From contig MPNC01000013.1 in assembly GCA_002238825.1 (NCBI GenBank), positions 70,006 through 102,757 of the forward strand: a stretch of 32,752 bases of DNA. The letters are read 5' to 3'. This document shows, in pieces, positions 8,120 to 15,971 of the stretch. Source of the stretch: SAR202 cluster bacterium bin87. GTDB taxonomy: Bacteria; Chloroflexota; Dehalococcoidia; Lucifugimonadales; UBA3495. The translations under genes and the position numbers were made by a program. Each line of letters starts with the position of its first letter. The first letter of the stretch is position 1. The notes under the pieces were generated by a model. It was not told the origin of the DNA, did no database searches, and saw only the letters and a list, made by a program, of their open reading frames with translations.

Positions 8120-8383
8120 CCATCAGCTACACATCCCGCAGTCGATGCGCTCCGGAAAAGCACTAACCTGTAGTTCGCATGAGCACTGATGGGCAGACTT
8201 TGAACGGAAATCCGCCATTCTCCGCAGGTTCGCGCATCAGCCGACGCCCAATCAAGGCGCGCTGCACGCCACGCCAAACGCTCCCAAATCCGCCCCTGCC
8301 GACGCAGCGTATATGGGTTCTAACAACGGGTATACTTCCCACCCGTCGGGATTGTTGGACGCTTGCCCTGAGGGCTTGGAGGA

Positions 8384-8627
8384 ATGATGGACCGCTATCG
8401 TTGGACGCTGCGGGTGGCTATCGGCGGCGTGGCGTTGCTGGCCGTGATTGCCGTGTTCGTTGCCGTCGTGCGGGCCTTTAACGTGATGATCGCCGGCATC
8501 TATCCGGAGGCCTGGGTGTTGACGGCCATGATGACGGCGCCGTTCACCAATCGGCCTGGTGTCGGTCGCGACCCTCGCCACGGCGCTGTTTGAGACCCTC
8601 CTGCGCCGGCGCACCGTCTCCGCCTGA
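8384..8627 (+). pseudogene. Small two-helix membrane protein with a frameshift
   Basis: The frame from ATG 8384 (or 8387, behind GGAGGA at 8378-8383) gives MMDRYRWTLRV followed by a hydrophobic helix GGVALLAVIAVFVAVV and AWVLTAMMTAPFT. Near position 8549 the protein-like text jumps to another frame and continues IGLVSVATLATALFETLLRR to RTVSA and TGA at 8625-8627. Rejoined, this gives about 80 residues with two membrane segments and a basic tail. It is either a recent frameshift or an assembly error. Function is unknown. The 264 bp before it (8120-8383) contain no supported gene. Confidence 0.5.
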
Positions 8628-8823
8628 ACCTCGCGCCCCGAGTGGGCGCATTGCGGATCCTGACCCTGGGCGCGGTTGGGGGCGGATAACGCAGTGGAGA
8701 CGTGAACGTCTCCTGTAGCGGAGTAATTCGCAGCGATGCCGGTCGTCCGCGTCGAAAAGGCGCCCGATTGCCAGGCGTATCTTGGGCTGGCAGAATGAAC
8801 ACATCCTCGCGTTGGAGGCGGCC

Positions 8824-10221
8824 ATGACCACCCCCACCGTTGCATACCCGCCCAATCCGGTGGTGGATCGTTCCACCCTGCCGCCCGGCCCGCCCGAGTG
8901 GCCCATCGTCGGCCAGTCCTTCCGCTACATGACCGACTTCCTGGGGCTGGCGCGGGAGTCGGCCGGATACGGCGATTTGGTGACCATGTCGACCAAGCCG
9001 ATCCTGGCGTACCTGGTCAATCATCCGGACCTGATCGAGGAACTCTTCGTCACCAACCACCGGTCAGTGGGCCGGGGCTGGACCACCGCCGCCTGGCAGG
9101 ACCTGCTGGGCCTGGGCCTGGTCACCTCCGATGATCCGCTGCATCTGCGTCAACGCCGCCTGATGCAGCCGCAGTTCAACCACCGTCGCATCGCGGGCTA
9201 CGCCGAGGTCATGACCGATTTCGCCCGGAGCCATGAGAACCGGTGGCAGGACGGCGCCCGCGTCGACATGGCCCGCGAGATGGGCGAGCTCACCCTGCAC
9301 ATCGTGGTCCGGACGCTGATGGGCCTCGATCTGCCCGACGCCGTGCGCCGGATCGGGGCGGCCTTCGAGATCGGCAACGAGTACCTCACCAAACGGGGCA
9401 ACTTTCCCCCGCGCCTGCGACGGCTGGCGAACGGCCTGCCCCTACCCTTCACGGTGCGCTTCCGGCGCGGGCGGGCGTTCCTGGATGAGACCGTCTACGG
9501 CCTCATCGACCAGCGCCGCCGGTCCGGTCTGGAGGGCGACGATCTGCTGTCCCTGCTGCTGAACGTGCGGGACGAGGAGGCCGCCAATCCCGAGGACGCC
9601 GTGATGACCGACGTCCAGCTGCGCGACGAGGTAATCACCCTGTTCGCCGCCGGCCACGAGACCACCGCCGTTGCACTGACCTGGACCTGGTACCTGCTGG
9701 CCACCCATCCGGACATCCAGGCCCGCTTCCACGCCGAGCTGGACGACGTACTCGGCCGCCGCGACCCGACCCTTGAGGACCTCAGCAACCTGCCCTTCAC
9801 GGAGCGGATACTGACCGAGTCCATGCGGCTGTACCCGCCCATCTGGTCCACCGGGCGCATGACCTTCCAGCCCATCACGCTGGGCGGCCGGGACATTCCG
9901 GCCGGCGCCGCCCTGTCGGCTCCGCAACTGATCATCCACCGTGACCCGCGCTGGTTCGACGACCCGCTGGAGTTCCGGCCCGACCGCTGGACGCCGGAGT
10001 TTCGGGCCGGCCTGCACCGGTTCGCCTACTACCCCTTCGGCGGCGGGCCCCGCCTGTGCATCGGCGAGGGGTTCGCATGGATGGAAGCCATGCTGGTGCT
10101 GGCAACCATGGGCCAACGCTGGACGGTGCGCCACGACCCGAGGCACACGGTGGAATTGCACCCGCTCATATCCCTGCGTCCCAGGGGAGGGATGCCCCTT
10201 TCCCTGGAACGGCGTAACTGA
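8824..10221 (+). CDS. Cytochrome P450 monooxygenase
   Basis: 465 residues, complete. It starts PPGPPEWPIVGQSFRY near residue 19, has the I-helix oxygen-activating motif AGHETT at 276-281, the K-helix ExxR as E332-SMR-R335, RPDRW in the meander, and the haem loop FGGGPRLCIGEGFAWME with the thiolate ligand C412. The layout without a membrane anchor, and the close match to the CYP110/CYP102-like group, suggest a soluble fatty-acid, alkane or terpenoid hydroxylase (inference). It needs an external ferredoxin and reductase; neither is in the window. ATG 8824 follows GGAGG with 5-nt spacing; an in-frame ATG at 8782 lacks a ribosome binding site. The stop lies 46 bp from the convergent UspA gene. 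Confidence 0.97.
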   Translation: MTTPTVAYPPNPVVDRSTLPPGPPEWPIVGQSFRYMTDFLGLARESAGYGDLVTMSTKPILAYLVNHPDLIEELFVTNHRSVGRGWTTAAWQDLLGLGLVTSDDPLHLRQRRLMQPQFNHRRIAGYAEVMTDFARSHENRWQDGARVDMAREMGELTLHIVVRTLMGLDLPDAVRRIGAAFEIGNEYLTKRGNFPPRLRRLANGLPLPFTVRFRRGRAFLDETVYGLIDQRRRSGLEGDDLLSLLLNVRDEEAANPEDAVMTDVQLRDEVITLFAAGHETTAVALTWTWYLLATHPDIQARFHAELDDVLGRRDPTLEDLSNLPFTERILTESMRLYPPIWSTGRMTFQPITLGGRDIPAGAALSAPQLIIHRDPRWFDDPLEFRPDRWTPEFRAGLHRFAYYPFGGGPRLCIGEGFAWMEAMLVLATMGQRWTVRHDPRHTVELHPLISLRPRGGMPLSLERRN

Positions 10222-10267
10222 ATCCGCTGGGCAGATGCTTTATCGCTGACGACCGGGCAATCCCCGG

Positions 10268-11278
10268 TCACGCCGGCTGGGCCGCCGCGTCGCCGAAGCC
10301 GACCGAATAGCCTTCGGATACCGGCGCTTCCATGCCGATGGCTCCGGGTTCGTTGTGCCGGCGCACCACCAGCACCGGCGCGTTGGCATGGCGCACCACG
10401 CGGTCCGTCACGCTGCCCAGCACCAGCCGATTGATCCCGCTCCGTCCGTGGGTTGTCATCACGACCAGGGTCGGCTCGGCGACCGCCACCTCCACGATGG
10501 CTTCAGCGGGATTCTGGCCCTGCACATGGGTGATGGTCACCTGGCCGCCGAAGCCAAACTCCTGGGCCAGCCGTCGTGACGCGGCAGCCAGCGACGTCCG
10601 GGCGTCTTCGGCGTCGGCCTGCACCAGTTCCTCGGCTGAAATCAGGCCCTCGTCCGTGGAAACGCGGTCCAGGTACCGGCGATAGAAATCCGTTGTGCCC
10701 GTGACCCGCATCAGATTGATGCGCGCGCCCAGCCCGGTGGCGACGGCGGCGGCGTGCGACAGCGATTCCTCGGACAAGTCCGACCCATCCAGGGGCACCA
10801 ACACCGTTTGCACCTCAACCCCGTTTGCCGGCGCAGATTCGGCATCGCTGCGGATGAGAAGCACCGGGTTGGGAATGGAGTGCAGGACCTTGTCGGCGAC
10901 GCTGCCCAGCGCCCAGCGGGCAATGCCGCCCCGACCGTGGGTTGACATCACGACCAGCGCCTCCGGCTCGCGCACCAGCCAGTCGACCAGGGCTCGCGCC
11001 GGCGCGCCCGGCAGGGTGGTCGCGGTGGCGACCAGTCCCGCTGACCTTAGTCCCTCCTGGATTTGGCCGAGGTATCTGCGTGAGTTGCGCTCGGCGTCCG
11101 CCAGCATTCGTCGGGCCGCTTCGGCCCAGTGACGATGGTGCGCCGCCGGCGGAAGGACGTCGAAGGCCTCCACCAACTCGACGGGAATTGCCAACGCCGC
11201 CGCGATAGCACGGGCGTAGGGCAACGCCGTCTCGGAGAACGGGGATCCGTCCATGGGGACGATAATTCGCGAGTACAT
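10268..11278 (-). CDS. Universal stress protein, two UspA domains in tandem
   Basis: 336 residues with two UspA domains. Domain 1 (about 1-150) begins MYSRIIVPMDGSPFSETALP and ends with VVMSTHGRGGIARWALGSVA, the ATP-binding GxxG-x9-GS block; domain 2 (about 162-310) begins VQTVLVPLDGSDLSEESL and ends VVMTTHGRSGINRLVLGSVT. Both retain the glycine-rich ATP loop, so both halves probably bind ATP. A 25-residue tail ends the protein. The ATG at 11276-11278 is preceded by GGAGA; longer frames upstream are not protein-like. Upstream lies a promoter at 11665-11691 and a roughly 380-nt structured leader, unusual for this gene class and suggestive of post-initiation control. Confidence 0.95.
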   Translation of the reverse strand: MYSRIIVPMDGSPFSETALPYARAIAAALAIPVELVEAFDVLPPAAHHRHWAEAARRMLADAERNSRRYLGQIQEGLRSAGLVATATTLPGAPARALVDWLVREPEALVVMSTHGRGGIARWALGSVADKVLHSIPNPVLLIRSDAESAPANGVEVQTVLVPLDGSDLSEESLSHAAAVATGLGARINLMRVTGTTDFYRRYLDRVSTDEGLISAEELVQADAEDARTSLAAASRRLAQEFGFGGQVTITHVQGQNPAEAIVEVAVAEPTLVVMTTHGRSGINRLVLGSVTDRVVRHANAPVLVVRRHNEPGAIGMEAPVSEGYSVGFGDAAAQPA

Positions 11279-11660
11279 TATCGTGGGATCTCCATCAAAC
11301 TTGCCGGAGGCCGAACCTGTCGGCATTTTACCACTGGCCGCATCGGACCCGGCGGATGCCGTGCCCGGGTTCGTCTCACTGAGGCAGCAGTCGTCACCAC
11401 GCAAAGGCGAGGCCAGGACCGTCGCCGATCCTGGCCTCCACGCGCCAGGGGCCACAATGCCCCCGACCCGGTATCTCGTCCCTGTCAGTCGGTGCGACTA
11501 TCGGATCGCCGCTACGCCACCGACAGGGACCTGACACGGGAAATGCCACTTGTGGTGCCTCGCGATCAGAGAAACCACTTCCTACCTCCTGTGATGACGA
11601 CGGTTTTTCCGTCGGGTTGTGATGAGCGGGGTTTCCGACTCCAACCCCGGCATCTTGAAT
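11279..11660 (-). promoter_or_regulatory. Long structured 5' leader of the UspA gene
   Basis: Reading on the minus strand from the promoter at 11665-11691 there are about 380 nt before the UspA start. Hairpins: CGACGG/CCGTCG with an A5 loop (11598-11614); a long arm with GTCCCTGTC and GGTG pairing to CACC and GACAGGGAC with a 4-nt bulge (about 11478-11530); and GAGGCCAGGA/TCCTGGCCTC (11409-11438). An AGGAGGT at about 11583-11590 precedes a mini-ORF (11498-11578). I could not match it to any riboswitch class I know. Some hairpins might belong to a convergent terminator instead. Confidence 0.45.
11498..11578 (-). CDS. Possible 26-residue leader peptide
   Basis: GTG at 11576-11578 stands 5 nt behind AGGAGGTAGG-type ribosome binding sequence and opens a frame of 26 codons (MVSLIARHHKWHFPCQVPVG..., ending AAIR) to TAG. 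The frame enters the long hairpin of the leader, a layout that would allow ribosome position to control folding. Its only support is the ribosome binding site and the position; it could be chance. Confidence 0.25.
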   Translation of the reverse strand: MVSLIARHHKWHFPCQVPVGGVAAIR

Positions 11661-11664
11661 ACAG

Positions 11665-11691
11665 ATTATATGATACCGCGATACTTGTCAA
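11665..11691 (-). promoter_or_regulatory. Near-consensus sigma-70-type promoter
   Basis: On the minus strand a perfect TTGACA (11686-11691) and a perfect TATAAT (11665-11670) are separated by 15 bp, slightly shorter than the ideal 17. Transcription would begin near 11657 and run into the UspA leader. Perfect hexamers are rare in DNA this GC-rich, and the surroundings are locally AT-rich. Confidence 0.7.
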
Positions 11692-11749
11692 CCCCTGGCG
11701 GGAGCTCAATCAGGCGATTTCGCTATTCGATGGGTCAGGGTGGCCGAGA

Positions 11750-12109
11750 CTATGTCTGGTCCAGAAGGGGTAGGATTTTGTTCCGTAGTGCCTCTACGTC
11801 GTGGAGGCTTTCCGCGACTTCGAAAGCCTGCATCGTGTCCTCGTAGAAGTTCTCGTGAAGGGCGCTGGCCGTGTTGAACCAACGGCGTATATCCCCGTCG
11901 CCGGTCTCAGCCCTCAGTCGGGTGATGGTCACCAGATGGTGTCGGTGACGGCTGTGTTCCCAGCCGCGCTGTTCGGCGACAGCCTTGAGGATTTGGGCGG
12001 TAGCACCCCAGCCCTTTTCAGATGCCTGTGGCAGGTCGCCCGCGGCGAGTTCCTGTCTGGCCTGCGCCAGGAAACGCTCACTGGCCTGTTGATACTGCTG
12101 AGTAGTCAC
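11750..12109 (-). CDS. HEPN / PaREP1-like small protein
   Basis: 119 residues, all-helical. It begins MTTQQYQQASERFLAQARQE, continues LAAGDLPQASEKGWGATAQI and ends DVEALRNKILPLLDQT. The GDLPQASEKGWGATAQILKAVA block matches the central helix of HEPN/PaREP1-type proteins, and HRHHLVTITRLRAETGD follows as in that group. Start is GTG 12107-12109 with AGGAGG 8 nt upstream. Many HEPN proteins pair with a nucleotidyltransferase as toxin-antitoxin; no such partner is adjacent, and no RxxxxH nuclease motif is clear. It lies upstream of the UspA promoter on the same strand. Function unknown. Confidence 0.8.
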   Translation of the reverse strand: MTTQQYQQASERFLAQARQELAAGDLPQASEKGWGATAQILKAVAEQRGWEHSRHRHHLVTITRLRAETGDGDIRRWFNTASALHENFYEDTMQAFEVAESLHDVEALRNKILPLLDQT

Positions 12110-12276
12110 TCTGGGTTCCTCCTGCTGGTTTTACAGGTTAGCAACTTCAACCTGCTTGGGCAATGCTGCGGACGCGGCGCCCCATGATGGTTCGGGTGCA
12201 AGTAGCGAAATCGCCTTGGTACTCGATTTGCCGCTTTTCCGTGCCGCCACCGCAAGGGGCGTGGCGCCTCCGGGAG

Positions 12277-12305
12277 CAAGATTGCCGCGCTGCGCTCGCA
12301 ATGAC
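12277..12305. repeat. Half copy of family A repeat
   Basis: Right arm only, ending CTCGCAATGAC. The matching left arm is not recognisable, so this is a truncated or decayed element. Confidence 0.6.
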
Positions 12306-12381
12306 GGACAGTCAACGAAGAATGACAGTCGCTCAACAAGGGCATGGGTGATGTCCGGCGATACGTGGCAAACCGCTGTGA

Positions 12382-12417
12382 ACACACGACACAATCCAAA
12401 CACACGACACGATCCAA
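12382..12417. repeat. Two tandem 18-bp repeats
   Basis: ACACACGACACAATCCAA at 12382-12399 is followed directly by the same 18-mer with one change (AATCC to GATCC) at 12400-12417. Direct repeats in a divergent promoter region could be an operator for a regulator, but this may be a chance duplication. Confidence 0.55.
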
Positions 12418-12606
12418 GTTTTCAAAATTCACGCAAATACGTCAACATCTCACGTCTCACCATCGGCTTGCCGTTTGCTATAAGGGACTGGTTACCGGGA
12501 ACGGCAGCCTCTCGCCCGTTGTTTCGCACAACTCGCTGCCGCCCCGGGTGTATCTAATATCACCGGCTCGACATTCGGAGCCCATGGGTAGAGGTAGGAA
12601 CCAACC

Positions 12607-13302
12607 ATGCCAGATGAACGCGCACACGAATTGGCCCAGCGCCTGCGCAAGGCCGAAGAGGCCGCCAGCTACATGGAACGTCTGGAGACGCTGGCATCCG
12701 AGGCGCCCACCCTGCGGGAACAGGTCAGCCTGCTTCAGCGCATGGAAGAGCGGGAGAGCCATCGCAAGGACGCCATCGAAAACGCCCGCTACGCCCTGTC
12801 CGCCGCCGCGGAAGCCCAGCGCGAGTTGCCCGACCTGATCGCAAATGCCGCCAACCTGGTGAACCAGTTGGCCCGCTCCCTGCGCGATGTGGACACCTTC
12901 CGCCGCGAGGCCACCGCCGCCCTCAGCGTGGTTGACCGCATGGACTACGAGGACGAGCTGGACCGCGCGATGGAGGAGCACGAAGAGGAAGAGGAAAACG
13001 CCCCCATCCAGCGCGACGCCCAGTCCATCCGGATGCTGGTCGCCTCCCGCCACGGCAGCACCCGCGTGCGCCGCATGATCGACGAGTTGTCGCCGGGCTT
13101 CGAGGTCTTCGCCGGCTGCAACCTCAACGCTGATCCGATGCGCGGTGAGCTCACCACGCTCATCATGGCCAAGCTCGCCGCAGAAGCCGAGGCCAGCCGG
13201 GGGCCGTCTCCGGCAGCGCGCCGACCGGCGGCGCCACCACCGCAGATGTCCGAGCCGGCCGTTCCGGTCACCCAGGAGAACGCGGAACCTGCCGGTGACT
13301 GA
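12607..13302 (+). CDS. Acidic coiled-coil protein of unknown function
   Basis: 231 residues, not recognised. Residues 1-60 and 70-130 are strongly heptad-like (ERAHELAQRLRKAEEAASYM, LREQVSLLQRMEERESHRKD), followed by an acidic patch AMEEHEEEEENAP near 118-130. A compact conserved-looking segment (SIRMLVASRHGSTRVRRMID, then LSPGFEVFAGCNLNADPMRG) comes next, and the last 40 residues are Pro/Ala-rich and probably disordered. No signal peptide or membrane segment. AGGTAGGA precedes ATG 12607. A hairpin terminator follows. The layout resembles scaffold or adaptor proteins, but no function can be assigned. Confidence 0.8.
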   Translation: MPDERAHELAQRLRKAEEAASYMERLETLASEAPTLREQVSLLQRMEERESHRKDAIENARYALSAAAEAQRELPDLIANAANLVNQLARSLRDVDTFRREATAALSVVDRMDYEDELDRAMEEHEEEEENAPIQRDAQSIRMLVASRHGSTRVRRMIDELSPGFEVFAGCNLNADPMRGELTTLIMAKLAAEAEASRGPSPAARRPAAPPPQMSEPAVPVTQENAEPAGD

Positions 13303-13329
13303 CCGGCTTCCGAGCCGACGAAATGCTTT

Positions 13330-13364
13330 GGGGGCGACTGGTGGTCGCCCCCGATTTGATTGTC
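13330..13364 (+). terminator. Terminator after the coiled-coil gene
   Basis: Perfect 9-bp stem GGGGGCGAC (13330-13338) with GTCGCCCCC (13344-13352) around a 5-nt loop, then GATTTGATTGT. It lies 28 bp after the stop codon. The T-rich tail is imperfect. Confidence 0.7.
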
Positions 13365-13370
13365 TCAGGA

Positions 13371-13497
13371 GTACCCAGTTTCACTTGAACCGTCATTGCG
13401 AGCAATGCGTGGCAATCTCCTGATGGAAACCGGGATTTCCTGTAGCAACGAGATCGCCACGTCGCTGCACTCCTCGCGATGACAAATAGGGTGCGAG
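13371..13497. repeat. Interspersed inverted repeat, family A, copy 5
   Basis: Outer arm GTACCCAGTTT, spacer CACTTGAACC, inner arms GTCATTGCGAGCAATGCG... to CTCGCGATGAC (13392-13483), then a decayed outer arm AAATAGGGTGCGAG. It separates the terminator from the hydrolase cluster. Confidence 0.85.
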
Positions 13498-13590
13498 CCA
13501 GATTCGGTTGTATGTGGTCTCGCGGTTTCGGGTACTATACGCCCCACGCGCTTCGAGCCTTGAGCGAACCCTACCGAGGAGATGAACACC

Positions 13591-14472
13591 ATGGCCGATA
13601 AACAAATTCTGTGCGCCATCGGCGTCGACCTGGACGCCGTGGGCGGCTGGCTGGGTTCCTACGGCGGCGAGGACTCGCCCGATGACATCTCCCGGGGCCT
13701 GTTTGCCGGTGAGGTGGGCACACCCCGCCTGCTGAAGCTCTTCGAGCGCCTGGGGATCAGGACCAGCTGGTTCATCCCGGGTCACTCCATCGAGACCTTC
13801 CCGGACGAGTGCCGCATGATCGTGGAGCAGGGCCACGAGGTGGGCATGCACGGGTACTCCCACGAGAACCCCATCTCCATGTCCCCGGAGCAGGAGGAGG
13901 CGGTGCTGCTCCGCTGCATCGACCTGATCACCGAGGTTTCGGGCAAGCGGCCCCGGGGCTACGTGGCGCCGTGGTGGGAGTTCAGCCACGTCACCAACGA
14001 GCTGCTGCTGAAGCACGGCATCAAGTACGACCACAGCCTGATGCACCGGGACTTCGAGTGCTACTACGTCCGCGTCGGAGACCGGTGGACCAAGATCGAC
14101 TACGCCATGCCCGCCGACTACTGGATGCACGCTCTGGAGCGCGGCCAGGAGACCGACCTGGTGGAGATACCGGCCAACTGGTACCTGGACGACCTGCCGC
14201 CGATGATGTTCATCAAGAAGTCGCCCAACAGCCACGGCTTCGTCAACCCCAGGGACATCGAGCAGATGTGGCGGGACCAGTTCGACTGGGTCTACCGGGA
14301 GTACGACGACGCGGTCTTCCCCATCACCATCCACCCCGACGTCAGCGGCCGGCCCCAGGTGCTGCTGATGCTGGAGCGCATCATCGAGTACATCCGCTCC
14401 CACGACGGCGTGCGGTTCGCGACCTTCGAGGAGATCGCCGACGACTTCCTGGCGCGCCATCCGCGGGGCTGA
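13591..14472 (+). CDS. Polysaccharide deacetylase-family hydrolase (CE4 / HpPgdA-like)
   Basis: 293 residues, NodB-fold metal-dependent amide hydrolase. The catalytic Asp pair sits in [12 protein letters not shown] (D13, D15) and the zinc site His residues in [12 protein letters not shown] (H87 and H91, spaced HxxxH). APWWEFS and the C-terminal [17 protein letters not shown] are typical of the HpPgdA/cyclic-imidase branch, whose members act on peptidoglycan sugars or small cyclic imides. No signal peptide, so a cytosolic small-molecule substrate is likelier than cell wall. ATG 13591 is chosen because GAGGAG at 13576-13581 touches the earlier ATG 13582. It opens a same-strand run of four hydrolases. 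Confidence 0.95.
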   Translation: MADKQILCAIGVDLDAVGGWLGSYGGEDSPDDISRGLFAGEVGTPRLLKLFERLGIRTSWFIPGHSIETFPDECRMIVEQGHEVGMHGYSHENPISMSPEQEEAVLLRCIDLITEVSGKRPRGYVAPWWEFSHVTNELLLKHGIKYDHSLMHRDFECYYVRVGDRWTKIDYAMPADYWMHALERGQETDLVEIPANWYLDDLPPMMFIKKSPNSHGFVNPRDIEQMWRDQFDWVYREYDDAVFPITIHPDVSGRPQVLLMLERIIEYIRSHDGVRFATFEEIADDFLARHPRG

Positions 14473-14520
14473 TCGGCCGGGCAGCCCGGGCGCGTGTCCA
14501 ACCGCGCCGGTATCTCGCAG

Positions 14521-15876
14521 ATGAACAGACACCCCAGAAAACTGGCGGACCTCCATACGCATCTGTACGGGTGCATCCACTCTGCGGACTTTCTGGAGTT
14601 CCTCAGGGATCGCGAGGTGGATTGGACCAGATACGAGAGCAATTACCACCGGGTCTACGGGGTTTCCCCGCTCATCACGGACGTCCTGGAGAGATGCCGC
14701 CGGGGGGTCGCTGGCGCTGGAGCCGAATTTGACCGGCTGTTCGTGTTCGGTGACGACGATGCCGGCAACTTCGACAGGTTCCAGGCCAAATACAACATGC
14801 TGAATCACGGCGGTGTTATGTCCGGGTTCTGGCGAGGTGAATTGCCAGCTTCGGTGGTCATCGCCGAAACGTGCATGTTCATCCATAAGATCATCGCCCG
14901 GCAACAACAGCAAAATGTCGGCTACGTGGAGCACCGGATGGCGCTCGGTCCCGATGGTGCGCACGCCCAATCGAGAGAAATGTTGCTCGCGATGTTGAGC
15001 GCCTACGCAGCCTACGAGGACGCCGACATCCTGGCCAGGCTCGCCATAAGCCTGCCCAGGGACAACCCATGGCCGAATTGGGAGTTGGTCCGGGAGGTCG
15101 CGCTGGGTCCGCTGGGACACCTGCTGACCGGGATCGACTTCTGCTACCTGGAGGAGGGCTATCCGCCCAGGGATCAGCGCGAGCTGTTCAACGAGGTGAA
15201 AGATTTCAACCGCCGACACCCCGAACGGGCGTTGGCCGTCCTGTATCACGTTGGCGAGAGTTTCAACGACAAGTCGCTGGAGAGCGCCGTGCGCTGGGTG
15301 CACGAAGCCGCTGAGCTCGGCGCCCACCGCCTGGGTCACGCCATCGCGCTGGGCGTCGACCCGGAGCGGTACGGCAGGCACACCCGGACCGAAAGCGTGG
15401 CCGAGCGTGTGGATCAATTGCGGTATGATTTGAGACACCGGGAAGGGCTGGACGAATTTGGCGTCCAAGTAGACGTGGCCACCGCCACCGAGGAGTTGGA
15501 ACGAATCAGCGCTCTGCCGATGGACCACCGAATCACGATGGAATACGACGAAGGGAACCTCGACGAGTTGCGGCAACGCCAGGAGTTTGCCATCGGTTGC
15601 GTTCGGGATTTGGGCGCGGTGATCGAAGTGTGTCCGACGTCTAACCGCCGCATCGGCGGAATAACGAACCCCGAACATCACCCCGTGAAGCGGTTCATCG
15701 CCAGCAACGCTCCGTTTGTCATCGCCAGCGATGATCCCGGGATATTCGGGATCACCCTGGCCGACGAGGTTGCCTGGGTTGGCGAACACCACCGGCTGCC
15801 CGACGACACGATGGAACACATCCTGGACCTGGCGTGGTCCAGTCGCAGCGAGGTCCTGACCGGTCGGTGGTCCTGA
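14521..15876 (+). CDS. Adenosine deaminase-fold hydrolase
   Basis: About 451 residues, longer than typical adenosine deaminase (330-350). All the active-site groups of that family are present in order: zinc-binding H12 and H14 in LADLHTHLYG, H243 and proton-relay E246 in YHVGE, H273 in LGHAIALG, and D404/D405 in IASDDPGIFG; EVCPTSN precedes the last. It should therefore be an active zinc aminohydrolase on a purine or similar heterocycle. Extra length lies between 40 and 150 and between 290 and 350. Start ATG 14521 lacks a clear ribosome binding site; GTG 14494 is an alternative. Its third-position base use is less GC-biased than its neighbours, which hints at later acquisition. Confidence 0.88.
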   Translation: MNRHPRKLADLHTHLYGCIHSADFLEFLRDREVDWTRYESNYHRVYGVSPLITDVLERCRRGVAGAGAEFDRLFVFGDDDAGNFDRFQAKYNMLNHGGVMSGFWRGELPASVVIAETCMFIHKIIARQQQQNVGYVEHRMALGPDGAHAQSREMLLAMLSAYAAYEDADILARLAISLPRDNPWPNWELVREVALGPLGHLLTGIDFCYLEEGYPPRDQRELFNEVKDFNRRHPERALAVLYHVGESFNDKSLESAVRWVHEAAELGAHRLGHAIALGVDPERYGRHTRTESVAERVDQLRYDLRHREGLDEFGVQVDVATATEELERISALPMDHRITMEYDEGNLDELRQRQEFAIGCVRDLGAVIEVCPTSNRRIGGITNPEHHPVKRFIASNAPFVIASDDPGIFGITLADEVAWVGEHHRLPDDTMEHILDLAWSSRSEVLTGRWS

Positions 15877-15971
15877 CCACAGCGACGACCGCCAAGTTCG
15901 ATGATCGCTCGCTCGCGACGCACGCCTCAATCGTCCAGCCGCACCTGGCATCCTCCCCACAGGAGACGAAC

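Larger units (their letters stand above)
12110..12606. other. Gene-free gap with a half repeat and a tandem 18-mer
   Basis: Divergent promoter region between the HEPN-like gene and the coiled-coil gene. It contains a right half-copy of repeat family A at 12277-12305 (ATTGCCGCGCTGCGCTCGC plus AATGAC) and a tandem repeat at 12382-12417. I see no other gene in it. Confidence 0.6.

Noticed and set aside
8179-8481. 100-codon frame before the small membrane protein
   Set aside because: Low-complexity Arg/Pro text, no ribosome binding site, and it overlaps the better-supported small membrane gene.
13393-15960. Very long minus-strand open frame (855 codons) opposite the hydrolase genes
   Set aside because: It is antisense to well-supported genes; long open antisense frames are common in GC-rich DNA, and its translation is low-complexity and unlike any protein family.
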